The notes: generated from the sequence alone by a model not told the origin. Positions 8,823-17,329 are shown, counted from the stretch's first letter. The stretch: 64,000 nucleotides of DNA from a bacterium (GCA_029990205.1 JAPEKQ010000011.1:19266-83265); one strand, 5' to 3'. Translations and numbers: made by a program.

Positions 8823-9251
8823 ATGCGGCGCAGAGAACAGGGATTCACGCTCGTCGAGCTCATGATCGTCGTCATCGTCGTCGGCGTGCTGGCCGCCGTC
8901 GCGATCCCGATGTACCAGGTCGTGCCCGAGCGTTCGATGGGGACGGAAGCAACAGCCGCGCTCGGACTCATCAAGGACGCGATGCGCACGTACTACGCGG
9001 AGCATCGCAGCTACGCGAACGCAAGCTTCGGAGACGGGTCTCTCGTCACGGCAGGCGGCGTGCTGGTCCTCAAACCGAACGACCTCGAGGGCAGGCACTT
9101 CAGCGAGGAGTGCTACACCTTCGACGGGGCGCCGACCGACAACACGTTCAGGATCAAGTGCGACGGCGACCAGAGTACGGCGGCCCACGGAAGTGATGTC
9201 GCTGGAGTCATCAAGACTATCGACCACACCGGAGATCTCGTCCACAACTAG
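8823..9251 (+). CDS. Second type IV pilin paralogue
   Basis: 142 aa with leader MRRREQG cut before FTLVELMIVVIVVGVLAAV, Glu5 present. It shares the whole layout of the preceding pilin, including FSEECYTFDGAP and IKCDG with the paired cysteines, so the two arose by duplication. ATG 8823 follows GAGGAGG; the longer reading from 8751 adds a Gly/Pro-rich stretch that would bury the leader. It may be a minor subunit or an alternative pilin with a different surface. Confidence 0.88.
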   Translation: MRRREQGFTLVELMIVVIVVGVLAAVAIPMYQVVPERSMGTEATAALGLIKDAMRTYYAEHRSYANASFGDGSLVTAGGVLVLKPNDLEGRHFSEECYTFDGAPTDNTFRIKCDGDQSTAAHGSDVAGVIKTIDHTGDLVHN

Positions 9252-9282
9252 GACGGGGTTCCGATCGACCGAGCAGGGGGTA

Positions 9283-10308
9283 GTGGCGGAAGTGTTCACC
9301 AACGAGACCAAGAGGCTTGTGGGGCTGGACATCGGATCGGCATCCGTGAAGCTCGTGGAGCTCTCCGGATGTCCCGGCGCATACCAGCTCGAGAACCTCG
9401 CGCTCGCCATCATCGAGTCGCCCGGCGACCCGGATGCCAGCGCGCGGGCTCTCTCATCTGTACGCGAGGCCTGCTCGCCGGACACGAGCCGCGTGGCCAT
9501 CTCGGTCGCGGGGCCGCATGTCGCGGTCCGCAGCTTCCGCTTTCCGAAGATGGACTCCGCCGAGGTGAAGGGCGCGGTCTGGTACGAGGGGAGCCAGGTC
9601 ATCGCGTTCGACCTCGCTGACTCGTACGTCGACTACACGGTCATGGAGAAGTCGAAGGACGAGGCGCGTACCGAGGTGCTGCTCGTTGCGGCCACGAAGC
9701 CTGAGATCGACCTCAAGACGAAGCTCGTGTCGGGGTCGGGCTTCGAGCCGCGCGTCGTGAGCGTTGACGCCCTGGTGCTCCTCGAAGCGCTTGTGAACCG
9801 CGCCAGCGTGACGGGCACCGTTGCGGTCGTGGATGTCGGCGCGAAGGTCACGAGCATCGGGATCGCGGCGCAGGGAACGGTTCCGTTCATGCGGGACATC
9901 GAGGTCGCGGGTGACGCATACACGAAGGCTGTCGGTGAGACGCTGGGTGTCGGTTTCCCCGAGGCCGAGAAGGCGAAGGTGACCGAGTCCGACTCCAACC
10001 CGACGGTCGTACGCGCGATGGAAGCCGTGAACAGGCGGCTCGTCGCTGAGATCTCACGGTCGTTGGACTACTACAAGAGCCGCGACAACGGGCGCGTCAT
10101 AGATCACGTCTACCTGTGCGGCGGCGGGTCCGGGCTCCCACATCTGCGCGACGAGCTGGCGCGGAAGTCGGGGCTGGAGGTCTCGCTCTGGAGTCCGCTG
10201 GACGATGTCTATGTGGACGAGGGACGGTTCGACCGCACCACGGTCAGCGACCTCGCCCCGTTCGTAGCGCTCGCATCGGCGCTGGCCATGACAGAGGACA
10301 TTCACTGA
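9283..10308 (+). CDS. pilM: Type IV pilus assembly protein PilM (actin-like)
   Basis: 341 aa, cytoplasmic, actin/FtsA-fold ATP-binding protein. Family features include RLVGLDIGSASVKLVEL at the N-terminus, VAVVDVGAKVTSIGIA in the middle, and VYLCGGGSGLPHL near the end (adenosine motif). PilM binds the N-terminus of PilN to link the cytoplasm to the PilNOP alignment complex. GTG 9283 is placed after AGGGGGTA; upstream codons overlap the pilin gene. Confidence 0.9.
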   Translation: MAEVFTNETKRLVGLDIGSASVKLVELSGCPGAYQLENLALAIIESPGDPDASARALSSVREACSPDTSRVAISVAGPHVAVRSFRFPKMDSAEVKGAVWYEGSQVIAFDLADSYVDYTVMEKSKDEARTEVLLVAATKPEIDLKTKLVSGSGFEPRVVSVDALVLLEALVNRASVTGTVAVVDVGAKVTSIGIAAQGTVPFMRDIEVAGDAYTKAVGETLGVGFPEAEKAKVTESDSNPTVVRAMEAVNRRLVAEISRSLDYYKSRDNGRVIDHVYLCGGGSGLPHLRDELARKSGLEVSLWSPLDDVYVDEGRFDRTTVSDLAPFVALASALAMTEDIH

Positions 10309-10309
10309 G

Positions 10310-10918
10310 ATGTACGACATCAACCTCATACGAGAGCGAGTCGTCCCGGACCAGCGCAAGAACGTCATGTTCTCCGTGATCTCGGCGTCGGCCCTGGTAT
10401 ACGCGGTGACGATTCTGGCCGTTGTCTTCTTCTCCGCGGCGAACTTCAAGATGATCGACGTCTACGCGAAGGAGATCGACAAGATGCAGGGCGATCTCAC
10501 CGAGCTCTATCCCGGCACGACGCCTTCGCACGAAGAGCTCGACGGCATCGTCCGGCGGATCAAGCCTGATCTCAAGGAGATCGGCGGATTGCTCGACGAT
10601 CGCACGGAGTTCACGTACCTCTGGGAAGCCGTTGCCCGCGCCGTGCCCGATGGCGCCTGGCTGACCCGGGTCGATTTCAAGATCCCGGCCAAGGCCTCAC
10701 GTAGCGGCAAGTCCAAGAGGGGGCTCTTCATTGAGGGAATGGCGCTCGCATCAGGTGACACCGGGGGAGACGAGGTCATCCGCGAGTTCGCCATCGCGCT
10801 CGAGAACGACGCCGAGCTTGCGGCGTACATCTCGGAAGCGAAGTTCGCAGAGACAGGAAGAAAGCGACTCGGAGGCGAGGACGTTACCGGCTTCGAGATC
10901 TCGTGTCCTTTCAAGTAG
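10310..10918 (+). CDS. pilN: Type IV pilus alignment protein PilN
   Basis: 202 aa. The N-terminus MYDINLIRERVVP is the INLL-type motif that docks in PilM. One membrane helix follows (about 20-45, MFSVISASALVYAVTILAVVFF), then a periplasmic coiled coil and ferredoxin-like domain. The start lies one base after the pilM stop, so translation is coupled. Confidence 0.85.
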   Translation: MYDINLIRERVVPDQRKNVMFSVISASALVYAVTILAVVFFSAANFKMIDVYAKEIDKMQGDLTELYPGTTPSHEELDGIVRRIKPDLKEIGGLLDDRTEFTYLWEAVARAVPDGAWLTRVDFKIPAKASRSGKSKRGLFIEGMALASGDTGGDEVIREFAIALENDAELAAYISEAKFAETGRKRLGGEDVTGFEISCPFK

Positions 10919-10988
10919 GGAGTGGGCTGGACGGCGCCGTGACCGGTGAGAGCATGGGGACCGATCGCAGTGCCAGTGGGGGTAGATC

Positions 10989-11678
10989 TTGAAACTGCCG
11001 TTTGGAACAGGCCAGGCAAAGAGCCCGCCGACCACGCCGCGTGGTGAACTCGTGGACGATCCGGCATCGCTGAACGGTGGCGAGTCGGTCGACGCGAGCG
11101 CGCCTGACGCTGAAGCGTGCGGCGAGGTGGCGGCCGGCACTTCGCAGATCTCGCGTCTCGTGCGCCTCGGCGGCGGGCCGCGACCGTGGACCGCGTGGCG
11201 GATAGCCGCCGTCGCGACCCTGATCTACGTTGCGGCCGCGAACCTGTCGTACTTCCTGGTCCTCAAGCCCGTCCGGGCAAGACTCGACGGGGTCAAGGGC
11301 CGCAAGACGATCATCGAGGACTTCTTCGTCGTCAGGGAGTCGAGCACGGCGGTGGCGGGGTTCCGGGACGGCTTGATGAAGGGCGACCAGCGCATGACCG
11401 TCATCACCTCGCTCGAGCAGCTCGCGAAGGATGCCGGCGCAAAGGTAACAGGGGAGCCGAATCTGCTGCCCGAGATCGAGACGTCGAAGCGGATGGTCGA
11501 GTATCCGTTCGAGCTCACACTTCGGGGCACGTATCACGAGATCGGAGAGTTCCTCGGACTCGTGGAGAGCAGCCGGCGCTTCCTTATCATCCGACGTGTG
11601 ATCTTCGAGACCGGCGAGGACGGCAGGGGTGATCCGGAGGCAAAGATCGTCATCGGCGCCGTCTCGTGGGAGGACTAG
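10989..11678 (+). CDS. pilO: Type IV pilus alignment protein PilO
   Basis: 229 aa from a TTG start after GTGGGGGT. An unusually long cytoplasmic tail (about 60 residues, Pro/Gly/Asp-rich) precedes a membrane segment (AAVATLIYVAAANLSYFLVL), a coiled coil and a PilO-type periplasmic domain ending with YPFELTLRGTYHEIGEFL. That last pattern, a strand followed by a helix, is characteristic of PilO. It partners PilN in the inner-membrane alignment complex. The identity rests on the membrane layout and gene order more than on strong motifs. Confidence 0.8.
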   Translation: MKLPFGTGQAKSPPTTPRGELVDDPASLNGGESVDASAPDAEACGEVAAGTSQISRLVRLGGGPRPWTAWRIAAVATLIYVAAANLSYFLVLKPVRARLDGVKGRKTIIEDFFVVRESSTAVAGFRDGLMKGDQRMTVITSLEQLAKDAGAKVTGEPNLLPEIETSKRMVEYPFELTLRGTYHEIGEFLGLVESSRRFLIIRRVIFETGEDGRGDPEAKIVIGAVSWED

Positions 11679-11681
11679 CAG

Positions 11682-12176
11682 GTGAACGCTATCAAGGTCG
11701 ATAAGAAGAGGATGATGATACTGGGCGGGCTCGTTCTCGTCCTCATCGTCGTCGTGGCCATGCGCATGATGCCCTCCGGTGACGGTACCGCTATCGCCGC
11801 AACGAGCGGAGATGGAGGCAGCATCGTCGACCGGGATCCTCAGCACCTTGCGTGCGTCGCGAAGATCGCCCGGGCGAGGCTGCAGAAACTGTACACGGGC
11901 GACGACGAGCGCGACCCGTTCGAGCCGCTCGTGCGGCTGACGACCAGGCCGAGCACGCCGGCGCGCGAGGAGACACCGGCGCAGCCCGCGCCAGTGACGC
12001 TGCCGTATATGACACTCTATGGAATCATCTGGGACCCCGAGACCCCGATCGCGATGATCGACGGGATAGACGTTCACGTCGGAGACCGCATCAAGGGAGC
12101 TCGCGTCACCGAGATCAGGATCGACAGGGTCATACTCGAGTACCGAGAGAAGCAGTTCGAACTCACCGTCGACTAG
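11682..12176 (+). CDS. pilP: PilP-like pilus assembly protein
   Basis: 164 aa, GTG start 3 bp after pilO. A single N-terminal membrane anchor (MMILGGLVLVLIVVVAMRMM) leads to a disordered Pro/Thr linker and a small beta domain with ERDPFEPLV, LYGIIWDPETPIAMIDG and YREKQFEL. The DPF motif followed by 'G.l...P.A.I.....V..G' is the PilP/GspC HR pattern that contacts the secretin. Classical PilP is a lipoprotein; this one has a membrane helix and no lipobox, more like GspC. Confidence 0.75.
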   Translation: MNAIKVDKKRMMILGGLVLVLIVVVAMRMMPSGDGTAIAATSGDGGSIVDRDPQHLACVAKIARARLQKLYTGDDERDPFEPLVRLTTRPSTPAREETPAQPAPVTLPYMTLYGIIWDPETPIAMIDGIDVHVGDRIKGARVTEIRIDRVILEYREKQFELTVD

Positions 12177-12188
12177 GAGGAGTGCAGT

Positions 12189-13532
12189 ATGAACTCAAGC
12201 CGCAACCGATTGCTGCGACACTGGCTCATTGCCGCCATCGTCGTGGTACTCGCGTTTACGATGACGCTTCCAGTGCTGTCGCAGACCAGCGACGCCGGCG
12301 TCAGGAGCCAGCGGATCTCGCTGAACCTCCAGAACGTCACACTTGGGAGCGTCCTGAAGGTCATGACGCAGAAGTCCGGGATCAACTTCCTCATCGGCTC
12401 CGAGCTGGTGGGGCGGGAGATCAACGTGTATCTCGAGGACGTGCTCGTCGAGGACGCGCTCGCAGCCATCCTGCGTGCCAACGGCCTCTGGTACACGCGC
12501 CAGAAGGGCACGAACATCTACGTCATCATGGAGGCGCTTGAAGGTCCACCGGTCGCAACGACGACCGAGGTCTTCAACACCAACTACGCGGACGCCGTGG
12601 AGCTCAACGAGACGCTGACAGGCGTACTGACCGATCTCGGGAGCATCGTGGTGGACGCGCGGACAAGCGCGCTCGTCGTCTCCGACATCCCGGAGAACAT
12701 GCCCACGCTCAGGTCATTGATCATGGAGCTGGACACGCCGACGGGTCAGGTGCTGATCGAGGCCAAGATCGTGGAGTTCTCCGATGATTCGTCGCATGAG
12801 CTCGGCATCTCGTGGGGTGCCATGAACCCGCTCAACGACGAAGGCGGCGAGGACGCGGTCTCCTACATCAGCAACTTCAACCACGGCGACGATGAGGGTC
12901 TGTTCGAACTCACATTCGGCAAGTTCGCTTCCTTCAGCGACATCAAGGACCTGACGGCTTCGATATCCGCCTTGCAGAAGGAGGGGAGGGCGGACGTCCT
13001 GGCAATGCCTCAGATCCTGACGGTCGACAACAGGGAAGCCACGATCGAGATCGTTCGCAACATGGCTCTCGCCAAGAAGACGACGTACCGCGAGGGCAGC
13101 AGTGAGTCCACGGTGGAACCCATCTTCGGGCAGGTCGGCGTCAGTCTCAAGGTCACGCCGCACATCAACAACGAGAACGTCGTGACCATGGAGATCGAGC
13201 CGATGGTGAGCTCGGCGCAGCGTTCGAGCTACTTCCCGGACGACGCGGTCGACACGAAGCATCGGACGGCGCACACGACCGTGATGGCCGGCGACGGTCA
13301 GACGATCGTGATCGGCGGTCTGCTCCGCAAGGACATCACCGATACCGATTTCAAGGTGCCGATCCTTGGCGACATCCCGCTCCTGGGTCAGCTGTTCCGC
13401 AAGAGCATCAGCACCGAGGCGGATACCGAGATCGTGCTGTTCCTGACGCCTCGGATTCTCACCGGCGAGGCGCTCGAGCGTTACAGTGAGCGCACCGAGA
13501 ACGAGATCGACCTGCGGTGGGAGAACCAGTAG
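12189..13532 (+). CDS. pilQ: Type IV pilus secretin PilQ (short form)
   Basis: 447 aa with a signal peptide (LIAAIVVVLAFTMTLPVLSQ). An STN/N0-like region (ISLNLQNVTLGSVLKVMTQK) and one N1/KH domain (EVFNTNYADAVELNETL) precede the secretin C-domain. That domain has VLIEAKIVEFSDD, the VLAMPQILTVDNREATI hinge and the signature GDGQTIVIGGLLRKDI ... VPILGDIPLLGQLF. It forms the outer-membrane pore for the pilus. It is short for PilQ (often 650-750 aa) and has no AMIN domains. RBS AGGAGGAGTGC lies just before the ATG. Confidence 0.92.
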   Translation: MNSSRNRLLRHWLIAAIVVVLAFTMTLPVLSQTSDAGVRSQRISLNLQNVTLGSVLKVMTQKSGINFLIGSELVGREINVYLEDVLVEDALAAILRANGLWYTRQKGTNIYVIMEALEGPPVATTTEVFNTNYADAVELNETLTGVLTDLGSIVVDARTSALVVSDIPENMPTLRSLIMELDTPTGQVLIEAKIVEFSDDSSHELGISWGAMNPLNDEGGEDAVSYISNFNHGDDEGLFELTFGKFASFSDIKDLTASISALQKEGRADVLAMPQILTVDNREATIEIVRNMALAKKTTYREGSSESTVEPIFGQVGVSLKVTPHINNENVVTMEIEPMVSSAQRSSYFPDDAVDTKHRTAHTTVMAGDGQTIVIGGLLRKDITDTDFKVPILGDIPLLGQLFRKSISTEADTEIVLFLTPRILTGEALERYSERTENEIDLRWENQ

Positions 13533-13533
13533 C

Positions 13534-14295
13534 GTGATCTACGCGGGACTCTTCGTCATAGGAGCCGTCTTCGGCAGTTTTCTCAACGTGCTGATCTACC
13601 GGCTGCCCCGAGGGCAGTCGGTAGTCAGCCCGCCTTCGTCCTGTCCCCAGTGCGGGGAGAGGATCCGGCCGTGGGAGAACATACCGATCCTGAGCTATCT
13701 GTTCCTCAGGGGCAGGTGCTCGCACTGCGGTGTCCATATCCCGGAGAGGTACCCCGTTGTCGAGTTCCTGGCCGGTGTCGCGCCCGTGCTTCTGTTCGCG
13801 CGGTACGGCTTCGGCCGGGAGCTCGCGTTGTTCTGGCCGCTCACCTGCGTGCTCATCGTCCTTTCATTCATCGATCTGGATCTGAGGATCATCCCCGATC
13901 GCGTCACACTGCCGGGTATCGTCGTAGGACTCGTTCTGGCTCCGCTGATGGGTGTCACGACGATCGCCGGCTCGCTGATCGGCGCGGTGGCGGGGGGAGG
14001 AGCCCTCTATCTGATCGCCATTCTCGGGGACGCGGTGTTCGGGAAGGAGAGTATGGGAGGCGGAGATATCAAGCTGGCTGCCATGCTCGGGGCGTTCATG
14101 GGGTGGCAGGCCGTGCTGCTCCTTCTGTTCGCGGCGTTTCTCTCCGGCGCCGTGGTCGGCGTCGCGACCCTGATGATCAAGGGGAGAGACTGGGACAGGA
14201 GCCTTCCGTTCGGTCCGTTCATCGCGGCGGGAGCCTTCCTCGCGGTGGTCTGGGGCGACACCATCCTCACCTGGTACTCAACCATCGGCGCCTGA
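13534..14295 (+). CDS. pilD: Prepilin peptidase / N-methyltransferase
   Basis: 253 aa from GTG 13534, one base after pilQ. The N-terminal methyltransferase region has the two zinc CxxC pairs (CPQCGERIRPWENIP and GRCSHCG). The peptidase region holds the two catalytic aspartates in FIDLDLRIIPDRVTLPG and GGGDIKLAAMLG. About eight membrane segments. It cuts and methylates the two pilins here and the pseudopilins of the convergent operon. Last gene of the pilus operon. Confidence 0.92.
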   Translation: MIYAGLFVIGAVFGSFLNVLIYRLPRGQSVVSPPSSCPQCGERIRPWENIPILSYLFLRGRCSHCGVHIPERYPVVEFLAGVAPVLLFARYGFGRELALFWPLTCVLIVLSFIDLDLRIIPDRVTLPGIVVGLVLAPLMGVTTIAGSLIGAVAGGGALYLIAILGDAVFGKESMGGGDIKLAAMLGAFMGWQAVLLLLFAAFLSGAVVGVATLMIKGRDWDRSLPFGPFIAAGAFLAVVWGDTILTWYSTIGA

Positions 14296-14369
14296 CCGAG
14301 CACTTCGCGGCAGGCGGTCCAGCCGCCCTGCGGAGTCTCCACACTGACAGACCGACGACGCTCGACGAA

Positions 14370-14393
14370 GCCCCGACGCGACAGCGGCGGGGC
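14370..14393 (+). terminator. Candidate terminator of the pilus operon
   Basis: GCCCCG (14370-14375) pairs with CGGGGC (14388-14393) around a 12-nt loop, followed by CGTTTGATT. It is 75 bp after the pilD stop codon. Confidence 0.45.
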
Positions 14394-14408
14394 CGTTTGA
14401 TTGATGCC

Positions 14409-14512
14409 GATGAGCGCTGGTGCGCCCGCGCACCGATGAGCGCTGGTGCGCCCGCGCACCGATGAGCGATGGTGCGCCCGCGCACCGATGAGCGCTGGAG
14501 CGCCCGCGCACC
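14409..14512 (+). repeat. Four tandem 26-bp repeats, each a hairpin, with a fifth diverged copy at 14626-14649
   Basis: Four head-to-tail copies of a unit starting GATGAGCGCTGG begin at 14409, 14435, 14461 and 14487, differing by at most two bases. Each contains GGTGCGCCCGCGCACC, a 7-bp-arm palindrome. The same 24-nt block occurs at 14626-14649, where it spans the last codons and stop of the convergent pseudopilin gene; there only two bases differ, CG in the repeats versus the TA of the TAG stop read on the minus strand. No spacers separate the copies, so this is not CRISPR. The 337-bp gap 14296-14632 holds only these repeats and the two terminators. Confidence 0.9.
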
Positions 14513-14573
14513 GACTCCCCGCTGGTCCCTGCAGAGCTGTCCGCCTGGCCGAACCCGCGGACGGCAAGCGAAA

Positions 14574-14595
14574 CCCCGACGCGGGTGCGCCGGGG
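14574..14595 (-). terminator. Candidate terminator of the pseudopilin operon
   Basis: CCCCG (14574-14578) and CGGGG (14591-14595) form a short stem. Read on the minus strand it is followed by TTTCGCTT. It lies about 40 bp past the last pseudopilin stop. Confidence 0.35.
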
Positions 14596-14632
14596 CTTCT
14601 CAGTTGTCTGCCTGTCGGTGCTGCCGGTGCGC

Positions 14633-15124
14633 CTACGCACCGATGAGCGTCGTGATCGACACGCTGTCACGCGGAGTCTGCGTGGGCCACACCAGCTTGA
14701 CCTCGACCTGCTTCGCGTGGACCGTGTCGCCCGGGCTTGCCCATGAGAGGGGCTGGACGTCCCACGTGAGACTTCCGACGACATCGTTGAGCCCGGTCGT
14801 ATCACCGCGAGTGTTGACGACGATACTCGGGTTCGTCGGGTGGGATCCCGCGCTGAGATCGATGCTCGTGACATCCGTTCCCGCGTCCATCGATCCGTAG
14901 CCCGCGTTGAGAAGCTGCTCGGTCTTTCGCGCGACAAGATGGTGCGCCATCCGTCGCTCGCCGCGCCGCGCTGTGAGCATCCTGCCTGCGACCAGGGTGT
15001 CAAAGATCGGGACGATGACGATCCCGAGGATGACGGTCGACATGAGGATCTCGATCAGGGCGGCGCCTGACGCCGATTTGAGCGGCCTCCTGAACAGGCG
15101 CATGATGCTACGTCTGCGTCTCAT
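14633..15124 (-). CDS. PilV-like minor pseudopilin
   Basis: 163 aa. After a basic leader (MRRRRSIMRLFRRPLKSASG) comes AALIEILMSTVILGIVIVP, a prepilin-like cleavage site with Glu at mature position 5 and a hydrophobic helix. The C-terminal part ends VEVKLVWPTQTP, a pattern common in PilV/GspI-type proteins. GGAAGG precedes the ATG. Last gene of the minus-strand operon; its final codons overlap the diverged copy of the 26-bp repeat. Minor pseudopilins prime pilus assembly at the tip. Confidence 0.75.
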   Translation of the reverse strand: MRRRRSIMRLFRRPLKSASGAALIEILMSTVILGIVIVPIFDTLVAGRMLTARRGERRMAHHLVARKTEQLLNAGYGSMDAGTDVTSIDLSAGSHPTNPSIVVNTRGDTTGLNDVVGSLTWDVQPLSWASPGDTVHAKQVEVKLVWPTQTPRDSVSITTLIGA

Positions 15125-15162
15125 TGCTCAGCCCTTCCTGTGTCTCCGTGCGCCGCCGCAAG

Positions 15163-15651
15163 CTAGTTCCTGCAGGCGACCGTGGAGGACATGAGGACGA
15201 GTATGTCGTCGCCGGCTCCAGCCCGGCGCGTGTCCTCGACCAACACATCGATGTTGACGACTCGACCGTCCGCGGTCGAGAAGTCGAGCGAACTCACCTG
15301 TTCGGCGAGCGGCGTCCCATCGATATTGAGGACGCGGTTCTGTCCGTCCAGGTGATACATGGCTGCCAGACTGTCGAACGAGCCCGTGTAGTAGTAGACG
15401 TTCAGAGAGTCACCGCCGCCGCCGACGGTCACGGACGAGCCGGACCGTACGTCGCGGGCGATGATCTCGACCGCCGTCGAGGCCTCGCGCTGCAGGTCCG
15501 CAAGCGATGCCGTTCCATCGAACGACCTCAGCGTCCCTCCGTAGGCCGCAAATCCGGCCGCCAGGGCGCCGATCGCCAGCAGAGCTGCGAGGAGGACCTC
15601 GGGAAGTGTGAACCCGCCGTTGCCCGCCGCCGCGTGGATTCCGCTACGCAC
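15163..15651 (-). CDS. PilW-like minor pseudopilin
   Basis: 162 aa from GTG 15651 behind GGGAGGTGCCCT, overlapping the preceding gene by 8 bp. Leader ends MRSGIHAAAGNGG before FTLPEVLLAALLAIGALAAGF, with Glu5 present. The body (LADLQREASTAVEIIARDVRSG) matches the helix typical of PilW/GspJ. It probably joins the tip complex with its two operon partners. Confidence 0.75.
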   Translation of the reverse strand: MRSGIHAAAGNGGFTLPEVLLAALLAIGALAAGFAAYGGTLRSFDGTASLADLQREASTAVEIIARDVRSGSSVTVGGGGDSLNVYYYTGSFDSLAAMYHLDGQNRVLNIDGTPLAEQVSSLDFSTADGRVVNIDVLVEDTRRAGAGDDILVLMSSTVACRN

Positions 15652-17041
15652 AGGGCACCTCCCGCCAAGAGAGCTTGTAGTACTTCCCGGTCAACAGATA
15701 TCCAGGCGGCTGCACGGTGTCGAAGCGCATGTCGTAGTGATAGCTCTTCGCGTAGCCGCTGTAGATCGTGATCGTGTCACCGCTCAAACGCCCGGTCCCG
15801 ACGCAGCCGCGGTAGCGCTGGACGATACCGCCGTGCACCGTCAGCGTCCCTCGGGGGCTGCCGTACCGGTAGTTCTCGACCTCGAATGAGGTTCCGAGCG
15901 CCATGAGGTGGGCGTGGATCGTACAGTCGCCCTGGTTCGCGTAGTTGTCCTCGACGACGATGTTGGACTCGGAGACGAGACCGAGGACGTCGTCGCAGCC
16001 GTCAAGCGGACCGTCGGCGTCACTCGCCGCGTATGTGACGTTGTCCATGATGGAGATGGTTCCCGAACTCGCGATCGTCAGGCTGCCGTCGAGTATGCCC
16101 TCGACCTGCACGGACCCATCGATATACATGACGCCGTTGAACGAGGAGATGTCGACGTCGGTCCAGCCGCCGCCGCTGATCGGCCGGTAGCTGAGCGTTC
16201 CGTACATCGGCCCGCTGCCGTCGTCACGTCCGATCTCGATGTCGTAGTTCCCCGTCAGGAGAACGCCGTCATCGGTGGCGAGCGTCACGAGGTCATCGAT
16301 GTACGAGGGGAGTTCGATCTCGGATGCCCCGAGCTCGTAGCCGTCCATGAACACGGGCTGGTCGTACGGCGGGTTGCTCGGCGCCGGCGACTCGATGTGA
16401 CCGTAGTAGCTGCCGTTGTAGTACATGAACGCGGGGTTGTTCCCCAGGTCCGGGTCGTCGGGGCCACCGTGTGCGCTGGTCACGTGACCACCGTACGTCG
16501 GGTTGCCGAAGATGTGGATCTGCCCGTTCGTGTGGAGGTCACCGTCGATATTGTCGGCGGAGCAGAACCAGACCGGGGTGTAGGTGCCCGGCGGTCTCTC
16601 GACCTCTGTGAAGTAGATGAACTGGGCGTACGACTGCGTCATGACGTCGCGCTCCAGTGTCCTCGTCCGGTTGCCGAAGGTGCCGACCGAGGTGATCGTG
16701 TAGTACTTCCGGGAACTGGCCGCGTTGCCGGCGTCGGGCGTGATCGTGACGGCGTACGAGCCGTAGTCGAGCGTCTCAGGAGACGCTCCGAACGGCTCGA
16801 CCGCCAGAATGCCCGGAGGCGGATCATCCTGAGCCTCGAGCCATGTGTGGGCCCGGGCGAGCCCGGACTCCGCCATGTACAGGGCCTTCGAGTGGTCGAT
16901 TCTCCGTGCCGCCAGGGAAGCGTCCTGCGAGCCGAACTGGAACACGGCCAGCGTGACGATGAGGATGAGGACGGACAGGAGGATCATCGCCACCAGTGTC
17001 GACCCCGACTGGTTCCCCGCGAGTCTGTGTTTGGAGCTCAT
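15644..17041 (-). CDS. PilX-like pilus assembly protein with large beta-rich C-terminal part
   Basis: 465 aa. The N-terminus (NQSGSTLVAMILLSVLILIV) is a prepilin-like helix preceded by Gly-Ser but lacks Glu5, as in the PilX/GspK group. The region ALYMAESGLARAHTWLEAQ is the conserved PilX N-terminal helix. The remaining 330 residues are Gly/Asp/Tyr-rich and include GDLHTNGQIHIFGNPTYGG, reminiscent of large PilX-like proteins (DUF4900-type), plus several cysteines. It could be a tip adhesin-like subunit. GAGGAGG precedes the ATG. First gene of the three-gene operon. Confidence 0.7.
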   Translation of the reverse strand: MSSKHRLAGNQSGSTLVAMILLSVLILIVTLAVFQFGSQDASLAARRIDHSKALYMAESGLARAHTWLEAQDDPPPGILAVEPFGASPETLDYGSYAVTITPDAGNAASSRKYYTITSVGTFGNRTRTLERDVMTQSYAQFIYFTEVERPPGTYTPVWFCSADNIDGDLHTNGQIHIFGNPTYGGHVTSAHGGPDDPDLGNNPAFMYYNGSYYGHIESPAPSNPPYDQPVFMDGYELGASEIELPSYIDDLVTLATDDGVLLTGNYDIEIGRDDGSGPMYGTLSYRPISGGGWTDVDISSFNGVMYIDGSVQVEGILDGSLTIASSGTISIMDNVTYAASDADGPLDGCDDVLGLVSESNIVVEDNYANQGDCTIHAHLMALGTSFEVENYRYGSPRGTLTVHGGIVQRYRGCVGTGRLSGDTITIYSGYAKSYHYDMRFDTVQPPGYLLTGKYYKLSWREVPCA

Positions 17042-17136
17042 AGTGACGCCTCCTCTGCTCAGCGCAGCGATGCGTCCCCCGGCCGCAACGTCGTGTCGCG
17101 GCGAGAGATAGGGGGGACGTGCAGACTATACGAATT

Positions 17137-17151
17137 GCACAGAGTGTGCCA
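17137..17151 (-). promoter_or_regulatory. Sigma-54 type -24/-12 promoter for the pseudopilin operon
   Basis: On the minus strand TGGCACACTCTGTGC has GG at 17150-17149, ten bases, then GC at 17138-17137. The -24 box TGGCAC is perfect; the -12 box is GTGCA against the usual TTGCA. The predicted start near 17125 leaves an 84-nt leader before the PilX-like gene. It matches the architecture at the main pilus operon. Confidence 0.45.
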
Positions 17152-17259
17152 GAGGGGTGGTGTAACGACGGATTAGTGTGCTAATTGGTGTGGAATCACA
17201 GGTATAGTGAGCTCTTGGAGTATTCTCCGCAGCGGGTGGTGACGATCAGCACTCGTGCA

Positions 17260-17325
17260 GGCACACCCGGGGAGGGTGTGCCTGAGGGCTCCGCGGTGAG
17301 CAGGCAGCGCCGGGTGGGCGCTGTC
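17260..17325 (-). terminator. Two consecutive hairpins after the first XRE-cupin gene
   Basis: GGCACACCC (17260-17268) pairs perfectly with GGGTGTGCC (17274-17282). A second stem of 9 bp with one wobble joins 17303-17311 to 17317-17325. Both lie within 70 bp of the minus-strand stop at 17330. No T-tract, so Rho-independent termination is uncertain. Confidence 0.45.
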
Positions 17326-17329
17326 TCTG

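Noticed and set aside
14409..14512. CRISPR-like array
   Set aside because: Repeats are directly adjacent with no unique spacers and no cas genes are nearby.
15908..17176. 422-codon plus-strand frame opposite the PilX-like gene
   Set aside because: Mirror frame with Val/Arg/Asp bias; the minus-strand gene has the pilin helix and a good ribosome-binding site.
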